From CAYLJO01 sp964383905 (GTDB taxonomy: Bacteria > Acidobacteriota > Blastocatellia > Pyrinomonadales > Pyrinomonadaceae), in assembly GCA_964383905.1 (NCBI GenBank), contig CAYLJO010000056.1:1-30258 (forward strand): DNA of 30,258 nucleotides, read 5' to 3'. The notes beneath the pieces were generated by a model. It ran no database searches. It was given only the letters and a program-made list of their open reading frames with translations, and was not told the DNA's origin. Below are positions 7,238 to 14,186 of this stretch, one piece after another (position 1 is the stretch's first letter; the number at the start of each line of letters is the position of its first letter). The translations under genes were made by a program, and so were the position numbers.

Positions 7238-8044
7238 ATGACGATGCCGCTCGACCTGATTCTGGTTCGTCACGGGGAATCGGAGGCCAATGTCGCTCTG
7301 GAGCGCTCGCGCCAAGGAGACCATAGCGCCTTCACGCCTGAGTACAGGCGTCGTCACACATCCGCGCAGCGGCTTACCCGCCGCGGCGTGGAGCAGGCGG
7401 GGGCGGCTGGCGTCTGGATCCGTGAAAACATCGGCCTCCATTTCGACCGCTATTACACTTCCGAATACCTGCGCTCCATCGAGACTGCCGCCCTGCTCGA
7501 ACTGCCTGGAGCGGAGTGGTATCGTGAATTTTATCTGCGCGAGCGCGACTGGGGCGAGTTCGATTACATCTCACAGGAAGAGAAACTTGAACGCTTCGCC
7601 GAGGCGGTCGAACGCCGCGAGATCGACGGCTTCTACTGGAGGCCCCCGAACGGCGAATCAATGGCCGACCTGTGCCTGCGCGTCGACCGCGTCATCAACA
7701 CGCTGCACCGCGAGTGCTCGGATAAAGGTGTCTTGATCGTCTGCCACGTCGAAGTGATTCAAGCCTTTCAGGTGCGCTTAGAGCGGATGCCGCAAGCGAC
7801 TTTCAGTCGCCTTGAGCAATCCACAGACCCGCGGGACCGCATACACAACGGACAGGTCTTGCATTACACGCGGCGCGCCCCGCACACGGGAAAGGTCTTC
7901 GCGCACCTGGATTGGAAGCGCTCCGTCTGTCCCTGGGACACGACGCTTTCACGTAACGTTTGGGAACCGGTTGAGCGTCCCAAGGCGACCAACGCGGAGC
8001 TTCTCGAAGAGATTCGGCGGACGCCCAGACTCTTCAGTTCCTAG
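7238..8044 (+). CDS. Histidine phosphatase superfamily (phosphoglycerate-mutase-like) protein
   Basis: 268 residues, the usual size. LILVRHGESEAN (7-18) holds the RHG motif, with His12 as the residue that becomes phosphorylated. SEYLRSIETAALLEL (75-89) holds the conserved second Arg, RERDWGEFD (101-109) the acidic general acid region, and LIVCHVEVI (166-174) the second catalytic His170. All active-site residues are present, so it should be a working phosphatase; the substrate could be a small metabolite or a phosphoprotein. The start is well supported by AAGGAG upstream of ATG 7238. It heads the plus-strand arm. Given the kinase-like gene across the control region, a role in removing a phosphoryl signal is possible but inferred only from position. 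Confidence 0.88.
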   Translation: MTMPLDLILVRHGESEANVALERSRQGDHSAFTPEYRRRHTSAQRLTRRGVEQAGAAGVWIRENIGLHFDRYYTSEYLRSIETAALLELPGAEWYREFYLRERDWGEFDYISQEEKLERFAEAVERREIDGFYWRPPNGESMADLCLRVDRVINTLHRECSDKGVLIVCHVEVIQAFQVRLERMPQATFSRLEQSTDPRDRIHNGQVLHYTRRAPHTGKVFAHLDWKRSVCPWDTTLSRNVWEPVERPKATNAELLEEIRRTPRLFSS

Positions 8045-8203
8045 AGCGCGGAAGAGAGTGAAGCCCCCGGCTCATCAGATGGACACGGCCCTGGCATCGA
8101 AGAGCACATCGATTTCACTGTTCTCTTTGGGCCGCGCGAACTCAATCTCTGGTGAGCAGCTGCCCCATCTTTAACCTTTGAACAGACATTCAGCGGAGGC
8201 CAC
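8045..8203. other. 159-bp intergenic gap within the right arm
   Basis: No gene, clear promoter or terminator was seen. GGAGG at about 8196 serves the next gene, whose start codon is TTG at 8204. Confidence 0.4.
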
Positions 8204-8965
8204 TTGAGTCAAAGACAAAGCCAACAGCATACAGTGGGCGTTGGGCTGCGCCAGATCACGCAGCGAGTTCAAGAGCAATCCATTAAGCAGGAGTTAACAG
8301 AGGAAGAAGAGCTTGAAGAGGAGCTCAAAACGGAAGCTACGGAAGAGCCGCGCGAGTCATTTGAACTGGAAGACTTCGGTGATAGTGAGGTCGCTTTAGA
8401 AGGAGAGACGGCCCAAAGCCCTTTTGACCGTGAGTGGACTTCTCAATTGCCGCTCGTATACCAGCTTCCGCGCCGCGCGCGTCCTCTGGTTCTGTTTCGG
8501 ATTGATGAGAATTTCGAGGTGCATTACCGTGGACGGAAACACAATTCTTCATCTCAACTAAGGCTTCTCATCGCCCGTGCCATCGCCGAGCACCTGAAGA
8601 ATAATCAAGTCGCGCTGTCCGCTCCGGGCGACTGGCGCCAGCTTCCTGCTCTTGAAACGGATGAGAAACTGCTCGACCTCCTGGGCGAGGACCGCCCGAA
8701 GCTTGACCGCGTGATCGGGAAAATCGGCTCAGAGATTAAAGCCTTCGCCATTCTGCTGCCGAACGGAGACGTAGTCACTCCCCAGGCGTTGATTAATGCT
8801 GCCAAAAAAGGGAAAAGGGCCACGCGCGCCGCAGCCCTGCGGATGGCCCTGCAAAAGCCGACCAGACTCGCCGGGGAAAACTGGTCCGAAAAAGATTGGC
8901 ATGACTTTGAGAACACGCAACGCAAGAAAGAGAGAGGCCAAAAAAAAGCACCGAGCGGCAATTGA
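8204..8965 (+). CDS. Acidic, Gln/Glu-rich 253-aa protein preceding the polymerase; possible polymerase partner
   Basis: No family was recognised with confidence. Residues 1-50 are Gln- then Glu-rich and probably helical (QITQRVQEQSIKQELTEEEE). Residues 85-130 look folded (RPLVLFRIDENFEVHYRGR, then LRLLIARAIAEHL). Residues 180-225 include AFAILLPNGDVVTPQALI and a basic helix (AAKKGKRATRAAALRMALQ). The tail is basic. The Gln/Leu then acidic N-terminus loosely recalls sigma54 region I, and the basic helix could bind nucleic acid; both are speculative. It begins with TTG supported by GGAGG four bases upstream and ends 21 bases before the fused polymerase gene, so the two are almost certainly co-transcribed. 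A dedicated initiation or assembly factor for that polymerase is the natural hypothesis. Confidence 0.7.
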   Translation: MSQRQSQQHTVGVGLRQITQRVQEQSIKQELTEEEELEEELKTEATEEPRESFELEDFGDSEVALEGETAQSPFDREWTSQLPLVYQLPRRARPLVLFRIDENFEVHYRGRKHNSSSQLRLLIARAIAEHLKNNQVALSAPGDWRQLPALETDEKLLDLLGEDRPKLDRVIGKIGSEIKAFAILLPNGDVVTPQALINAAKKGKRATRAAALRMALQKPTRLAGENWSEKDWHDFENTQRKKERGQKKAPSGN

Positions 8966-8986
8966 GAGACACAACGGACGCCGAAA

Positions 8987-11900
8987 ATGGGTGAGGAACT
9001 CGACTTTCTCAAGAACGCAAGCTTTTATCGACGCTGGCTCGACAGGCACAAGGTGGATGCGAGCAGGATCGCTCTCCCTGACAGGGAGGGGCTGTTTCAC
9101 CTGGGCCGTCTCCGATGCGTGCTCCCTTACTTTCGCGCCTGCTGGCGCGCTAACCCGGAGGCGCAAGTCTCCGAGACGGAGGGCGCGAGGAGGGTTCGTA
9201 AACCTCCTGAACCTCCTGACTGGGGATCAAAGACGTGGAAGCCACTGAAAGACGGAAATAGAATCATCGGGTGGTCACGTTTCCTTCGGGCCGACCAGGC
9301 GCTTGATTGGGTCCGGTTCATTGAAGGGATAGAAGAGAGCAATGAAGAAGCCACAGGGCAATTTTTAGAGCGGCTCGGAAAACTTGTGCGAGGGCGTTGG
9401 CTCGTTCCGGTTGACGACCCGCTACGCGGCAGACTCGAAATACTGGACCGGCGCGTCGAGGCGATGCGCGTGGCGATGAAGAACGGACGCCTCCTGTGGT
9501 CTAGACGTGTGAGCCTCTTCCCAGACATTGTGCGCCGGAACGTGACGGGCCTTGATGTGGTCCACACCCCTGAAAGTGAGCGCGCGGGGCTGACAAGATA
9601 CCTGTGCAACGGATGGAGCATTGATGACTCAGGGGCTCTGATCGAAGGCGAAGGTGCAACCCGCTGGGGCCCCTCCACATCGCGCATCCCTTTTCGCCTG
9701 CACGACGCGCCGCGACGACTTATGCTCGGCGCCTCCCTGCAAGCGCGTGCGGTCGATCTCGAAGAGCCGAAGGATGCGCCACGCATTCAGGTGGACGAGC
9801 CCGGGTGGGAGCCACCCGGAAAAAATCTGCGCGCAGTCTTCTCACTGCATGACGGCTGGACGCACGAGGATGCCATCGTCCTGTCTCAGACGGCCTCCAA
9901 AAAACTGCGACGCTGGGAAGAGAAGGAGTTGCAGGTGGCCATTCCGGCGGTCGCTGCGCATGTTGAATTGCGGGTCGCCGAAGACGATGAAGTGAAGCGA
10001 GGGGACCCTCTGGCCCGGGCCTTTATTGATCTCTACGCCCTCGGCTGGCGTCGCCACGAGGCCGAGAGGTTGGGGGCCGAAGACGGTCGGCTAGAGATAG
10101 CCCTGCCCGGCGTTGTGACGCCCTTCGATGCCAAGATACTTGAAATCAAACGATCGAAGGGTCGGTCAGTGCTGCTGCGAGAAACGATCACATTCATCCT
10201 CGAAGTGCGCGCCTGTGTCAACGTCGGCGATAAACTCTCGACGCGACATGGAATCAAAGGCGTCGTGAGCAGGATTCTCGGAGATGAGGAGATGCCTCCT
10301 GTCGCAGACGGGCGGGCCGAGATTGTTCTCTCGCCGGTCGGCATCGCGCGGCGCGGGGCGATGGGACAGTTTCTTGAGGCAGACGATGAGTCCGAAGAGG
10401 TCCCACACGCCGGGACGATCTTTGTCATGCGCCAAACGCAGGACGCCGCATCTCCGTCGCGTTTCAGAATCTGCGGCGCGGGTGCAGGCCCGGTGCGCGG
10501 GCAGCGATATGGCGAGATGGAGTTCTGGGCGCTGATGGCTCACGGCGCTCCTGAAGTGGCCCGTGAGCTTCTTTCCGTCGAGCGCTCGACGGCGCGCTGG
10601 ATGCAGTGGGAGAAGAGGACCGGGGAAAGAGATGATCGGGAGAAGAAGATTGAAGAAGGAGACGATCAGGAAAAGAAGGCCATCGAAGAAAACCATCGAA
10701 CACTCGCCACGCGCGCGTTGAACCGCTACTTGGCGCTCGTCGAGGTAAAGATTGAAAAAGGCCGTTTCGTCGAACATCCCTCACCCCAAGCCTTTGAGAT
10801 CCCAACGAAAAATCTCACGGACTTTAACGACGCCTGGAATCTTCTCGAAGACGCAGGACGCTTCGCCGATCGAGGCGGCTTAGGAGTTATCAATTTAGGC
10901 GGGCCCCTCGAAATTAACCTCGAAGGCCATACCCGAACCATCAAACGTCTCTACGTCCTTCCGCCTTGGCTGCGCCCGCCGAGCGAAGGGGGAGCGCATC
11001 AGCTGACGCGGGCCTACAGAAGGCTGCTCATCTCTCTTTTGTTCGGTGGGAATCTGACTGAGGCCATTACAGAATGCCTGCGTCTTGCGCTGGATGAGAA
11101 GATCGGCGCGGGCAGGTTTCTACGCCGCGAGGTGCTTGGCCGGAGGCTCACCAGGTCTGCCCGCGCGGTCATCATTCCGCGACCGGATTTAAGGATTGAT
11201 CAAATCTCAATCCCGAAGAGAGTGGCCGAAGTTCTGTTCGAGGGTCTTTCGGAGCGTAGTCAAAGTCTCGTGCTCGTCAATCGTAACCCGACGCTTCACA
11301 GGCGCGGGCTGATTGCCTTGCGCCCGGTGATTGAAGAGACCGACGATGCTGTTTTCGGGCTGCCGCTCGGCGTGCTGCAACCGCTCGGCGCTGATTTCGA
11401 TGGCGACCAGGTGAGCATCGTCGCGATTGAAACCGATGCCGCCCTCAATGCCGCCGAGCGTCTCCTGCCGGGCTCAATGTCGCTTAGAGTTGATAAGTTT
11501 CGTCGGCGCGGGCCGGCCTTCCCGCTGCTTCATGAATTGAGCGCGCCGGAAGAGGAATGGAAACTCGCCGCCGATTCAAAGATGTCTCAGGAAGATTGGT
11601 CCCGGTCCTATTCGGCTTTAATTGGCGAACGACTACATGCCATCAACGGCGGGTGGGATGCTCTGGCAATGAAGAAGGCCATCGCTAAAAATGAGAAATA
11701 TTGGCGCGGGCTGGGTGAAGAGGGTTGGTTCGGCGGCCCTGACAACGAAGGCGAGGCCGAGGAGCAAATGACCAAGGTATATAAATCTGTACGCAAGAAA
11801 GGTCAGCTTGGGGGCATTCTCCGCCGGCAACTCTACCTGCGCAAATATCCTTTCCGGCCAACAGATGATGGCTCCAACGAGACGATCAGAAATCAGATCG

Positions 11901-12286
11901 AAGAGGCTAATAATTTCTTCTGGTCAACAGTTGATGCCCTGCAAGCCGTCACAGAGCGGCTGGTGCAGTCGGCCCTCTCAGTCAAAACGGGAGAAGGTGT
12001 TATCTCATTCGACCCCGATAAATATTTTAAGAACCCAAAGGAGCATGCCGAATCTCTGAGCGTCTTTAATGACTCAGAGGCAGATGCCGCTTTGCAATTG
12101 GATCGCGGACTTGACCCGGAAAAAGTTTCAACCGCGCTGGGAGAGAGCGCACAGCCGGCGGGATTGCTCAGGTGGATAGCGCACCCCCGCCTTGATCTGC
12201 TTTTAGATACCATAGAGAATGCTGCACAAGCTCGCTCGTCGGGCAAAGCTGTGAACGACCCGCGCATCTCCTGGTTTCTGGATTAA
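8987..12286 (+). CDS. Miniature fused beta-beta' multisubunit-type RNA polymerase
   Basis: One chain of 1099 residues carries landmarks of both large RNA polymerase subunits in RpoB-RpoC order. RpoB-like: HTPES..AGLTRYL (193-204), SRIPFRLHDAPRRLMLG (232-248), DGWTHEDAIVLS (289-300), GDKLSTRHGIKGV (414-426, with both active-site lysines K416 and K424) and GQRYGEMEFWAL (505-516). A charged linker (about 540-580) follows. RpoC-like: LPPWLRP (658-664), GRFLRREVLGRRLTRSARAV (709-728), LVNRNPTLHRRG (R766 conserved) and GADFDGDQ (metal-binding D803, D805, D807). A region at 939-1004 fits the bridge helix. Normal RpoB plus RpoC total about 2,700 residues. The flap, most of the clamp coiled coil, the zinc-binding N-terminus of RpoC and the trigger-loop motif are not seen. 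The catalytic residues that remain argue for an active enzyme rather than a decoy. Confidence 0.93.
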   Translation: MGEELDFLKNASFYRRWLDRHKVDASRIALPDREGLFHLGRLRCVLPYFRACWRANPEAQVSETEGARRVRKPPEPPDWGSKTWKPLKDGNRIIGWSRFLRADQALDWVRFIEGIEESNEEATGQFLERLGKLVRGRWLVPVDDPLRGRLEILDRRVEAMRVAMKNGRLLWSRRVSLFPDIVRRNVTGLDVVHTPESERAGLTRYLCNGWSIDDSGALIEGEGATRWGPSTSRIPFRLHDAPRRLMLGASLQARAVDLEEPKDAPRIQVDEPGWEPPGKNLRAVFSLHDGWTHEDAIVLSQTASKKLRRWEEKELQVAIPAVAAHVELRVAEDDEVKRGDPLARAFIDLYALGWRRHEAERLGAEDGRLEIALPGVVTPFDAKILEIKRSKGRSVLLRETITFILEVRACVNVGDKLSTRHGIKGVVSRILGDEEMPPVADGRAEIVLSPVGIARRGAMGQFLEADDESEEVPHAGTIFVMRQTQDAASPSRFRICGAGAGPVRGQRYGEMEFWALMAHGAPEVARELLSVERSTARWMQWEKRTGERDDREKKIEEGDDQEKKAIEENHRTLATRALNRYLALVEVKIEKGRFVEHPSPQAFEIPTKNLTDFNDAWNLLEDAGRFADRGGLGVINLGGPLEINLEGHTRTIKRLYVLPPWLRPPSEGGAHQLTRAYRRLLISLLFGGNLTEAITECLRLALDEKIGAGRFLRREVLGRRLTRSARAVIIPRPDLRIDQISIPKRVAEVLFEGLSERSQSLVLVNRNPTLHRRGLIALRPVIEETDDAVFGLPLGVLQPLGADFDGDQVSIVAIETDAALNAAERLLPGSMSLRVDKFRRRGPAFPLLHELSAPEEEWKLAADSKMSQEDWSRSYSALIGERLHAINGGWDALAMKKAIAKNEKYWRGLGEEGWFGGPDNEGEAEEQMTKVYKSVRKKGQLGGILRRQLYLRKYPFRPTDDGSNETIRNQIEEANNFFWSTVDALQAVTERLVQSALSVKTGEGVISFDPDKYFKNPKEHAESLSVFNDSEADAALQLDRGLDPEKVSTALGESAQPAGLLRWIAHPRLDLLLDTIENAAQARSSGKAVNDPRISWFLD

Positions 12287-12343
12287 ACTCGCGCGCGCGG
12301 TGTGATAATAGATCACGGACTCTCCCGTCTGAGTCTTGGCGAC
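12287..12343. other. Short spacer between polymerase stop and IS630 insertion
   Basis: 57 bases that start with an alternating CG run. No terminator was recognised. The IS lies past the stop codon, so it did not truncate the polymerase. Confidence 0.5.
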
Positions 12344-12369
12344 TAAATCGGCCCATATAAAGTTGGTAC
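12344..12369. repeat. Left terminal inverted repeat of the IS630 element
   Basis: Begins TAAATCGGCCCATAT and pairs with the right end at 13539-13564 with five mismatches. Its first two bases are the presumed TA target duplication. Confidence 0.8.
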
Positions 12370-12371
12370 AC

Positions 12372-13475
12372 TCATGCGGCCTTTGATTCCAGTGTATCGG
12401 ACAAGGCAGCGACCGCTGCCTCGACCTCCGGCGTATAGTAAATCTGCGAGAGCTGATAGGGCCACGGCCCGTTACTCCTGAGATGCCAGCGAACGTCTCC
12501 AACCAACTCATCGATCCGCGTCCGCTTGTGATTGCGCGTGCACTTGTCGTGCACATCCCCGAAGGCTCTCTCAATCGGGTTAGCACGCGGACAGTAAGTC
12601 GGCAACCAGACCACCTCGAAGCGCGGGTGCAGCTTGAGCCACTCCTCCACGGCTTTGGCTTTATGCATCCGGTAGTTGTCTGCCACCAGGTAAATCTTTG
12701 TCGCCGCAGGAAACCTGCCAGAGAGCGCCTGCAGCAGGTCGATGACCAGGAAACGGTTCTTCCTCTCGCCCAGCACATGCGTGATCTTGCCCGAAAGGAA
12801 GTTAAGCGCACCGGCCAGATACCGCTTTTGGTTCGTTCCAGGCGTCATCACTTCAGTTTGCGTGCCCCGCAGCATCCACTCATAACCAATTTTTGGCAGC
12901 AGGTGGATGTCCAGTTCATCAATAAAGAAGAGCATCTCGGAAGGGCGCAAATGCTCGATCAGATGGCGAATCCGGGCCAGTTTGGCGACTCTTTCCGGAT
13001 CATTGTCAGGTGCCACATGGCGCGATCTCTTCCAGACATATCCCAACTGCTGCAACCAGCGGCGGACCTTCTCCTGCGAGACAACTACTGCACGGCGCGC
13101 CTTCAACTGAGCGGCCAGCGTGGCGCAACTCCACCGAGTACGGCACCAGCCGAAGGTCGCAGGCGCACACTTGAGGATCGCAAGCAGCGAGCGTTGCAGA
13201 GAAGGAATATAGCGGCTGAAGGTGCCCGCCTGCTCCCGTTCATCGGAGTTGAGACCGCCGAGCGAGATCTTGCCTCGGCGGTAAGCCGCGACCGTGCGGT
13301 AGACACTCGAACGGGAGCAGAAGAGAGCAGCGGCAATTTCCGTCGGGGTGTGTCGCTGAGCACAGAGCAGGAGGATATGCAGGGCGAGCAGGTAACCAAA
13401 GCGTGCCTGCCGAAGTTCTTGCAACATCTGTTCTTGAAGGAGTGTCGGGATTTCGATTATGGTTTTCCCTGGCAC
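12372..13475 (-). CDS. IS630-family transposase, intact
   Basis: 367 residues. The N-terminal helix-turn-helix region (about 27-66, with TPTEIAAALFCSRSSVYRTV) binds the element ends. The DDE catalytic core reads FFIDELD (D186), YLVADNYRMHKAK (D266) and CPRANPIERAFG (E302), the classic IS630 pattern. WLQQLGYVWKRSRH is the usual linker between the domains. The start is GTG at 13475, with AGAGGTG about eight bases upstream. No frameshift is seen, so the enzyme may be active. A long frame on the opposite strand (12483-13565) is a shadow of this gene. Confidence 0.93.
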   Translation of the reverse strand: MPGKTIIEIPTLLQEQMLQELRQARFGYLLALHILLLCAQRHTPTEIAAALFCSRSSVYRTVAAYRRGKISLGGLNSDEREQAGTFSRYIPSLQRSLLAILKCAPATFGWCRTRWSCATLAAQLKARRAVVVSQEKVRRWLQQLGYVWKRSRHVAPDNDPERVAKLARIRHLIEHLRPSEMLFFIDELDIHLLPKIGYEWMLRGTQTEVMTPGTNQKRYLAGALNFLSGKITHVLGERKNRFLVIDLLQALSGRFPAATKIYLVADNYRMHKAKAVEEWLKLHPRFEVVWLPTYCPRANPIERAFGDVHDKCTRNHKRTRIDELVGDVRWHLRSNGPWPYQLSQIYYTPEVEAAVAALSDTLESKAA

Positions 13476-13538
13476 AGTCAGTACACCTCTGAAGACGGTT
13501 TGTTGAGCAACAACCGATTTATCAGAAGTGACTGCTCT

Positions 13539-13564
13539 GTGCCAAATTCATGTGGACCGATTTA
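13539..13564. repeat. Right terminal inverted repeat of the IS630 element
   Basis: The reverse complement begins TAAATCGGTCCACAT, matching the left end; it closes with the presumed TA target duplication. Confidence 0.8.
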
Positions 13565-13600
13565 GGTCAAAGCAGACCGTCAGCACGGCTACACACCGTT

Positions 13601-14027
13601 ATGGATTCTCAAGACAAGTCAGCGCCCGAAGGGATATACGAAGTCGAGGCTAAATACCGGCTGGAAGATTCGCAAAAGGATGATCTGATTCAACTGCTCG
13701 CGCAGAGCCATGCCAGGTTCATCAAACATGATTCGGAGAGTGACGCATACTATTCCCGGCCCGACCGCGATTTCATGCTCAACTCGGAATGTTTGCGCAT
13801 CTGCCAGACGCCGCATTACGCGGAACTGACCTACAAGCCGGGAACTTCGCCGGAGATGTCGGCCGAGAAGCGGTTCTGGAAGAAAGAAGTCGCTCGCCAG
13901 CCAGCTTCAACTCTCAGACGAACGCATCGTGGCAAAGCCGTACAGGGACCTCTTGATGCAGCGACTTAATCAGGAGGAGCTTACAGGGCGGAATGATAAT
14001 CCGGCTGCAGATAAAAACTCTGAGTAG
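13601..14027 (+). pseudogene. CYTH-domain protein, frameshifted and truncated
   Basis: From ATG 13601 the frame reads YEVEAKYRL, holding the ExExK signature of CYTH/triphosphate tunnel enzymes (CyaB-type adenylate cyclase, thiamine triphosphatase). It continues with LRICQTPHYAELTYKPGT and KRFWKKEV. After about 13890 the open frame turns into unlikely sequence ending at TAA 13969, while the neighbouring frame reads QLSDERIVAKPYRDLLMQRL to TAG 14025-14027. That suggests a one-base shift. Family members are usually 150-200 residues with several more basic and acidic strands, which are missing here. It lies just inside the IS630 right end. It is probably dead, and whether it belonged to the cluster is unclear. 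Confidence 0.65.
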
Positions 14028-14033
14028 TAGTTC

Positions 14034-14080
14034 AGTTTGAAAATAAGGGCCAGAATTTTCCCGCCTCTTAATTTCAAACT
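14034..14080. repeat. Inverted repeat AGTTTGAAA / TTTCAAACT upstream of the STAND gene
   Basis: Exact 9-bp arms (14034-14042 and 14072-14080) flank about 29 bases in the 159-bp gap between the CYTH remnant and the STAND gene. It may be an operator or a terminator for the preceding gene. TTGACG at about 14107 could be a -35 box, but no convincing -10 follows. Confidence 0.4.
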
Positions 14081-14186
14081 AATCCGTGACGCTGAGGCTA
14101 CCGTTTGTTGACGCGCGGGGTACGTCTCTTCCTCAGCCGTTTATCCCTCTGAGCACAGAGGACGTCGCTTAGAATCTCTGACCTCT

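Larger units (their letters stand above)
12344..13564 (-). mobile_element. Complete IS630-family insertion sequence
   Basis: Terminal inverted repeats lie at 12344-12369 and 13539-13564 and match at 21 of 26 positions by eye, both beginning TAAATCGG. IS630 elements insert at TA and duplicate it, so the TA at each end (12344-12345 and 13563-13564) is the likely target duplication, leaving an element of about 1,217 bp. It holds one intact transposase gene and separates the polymerase gene from the CYTH and STAND genes. Its intactness suggests a more recent arrival than the other mobile debris. Confidence 0.88.

Noticed and set aside
7000..8203. Sigma54-type promoter (GG-N10-GC) upstream of the phosphatase or polymerase genes
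   Set aside because: The best candidate near 8090 has a spacing of nine rather than ten bases and poor flanks, so it was not called.
10166..10777. 203-aa minus-strand ORF inside the polymerase gene
   Set aside because: The plus-strand frame carries conserved RpoB motifs through this whole interval, so the antisense frame is not supported.
12287..12343. Truncation of the polymerase by the IS630 insertion
   Set aside because: The stop codon lies 57 bases before the left terminal repeat, so the short C-terminus is original to this gene, not caused by the insertion.
12483..13565. 360-aa plus-strand ORF
   Set aside because: It lies antisense to the intact IS630 transposase with its full DDE motif; no recognisable protein sequence, so it is a shadow frame.
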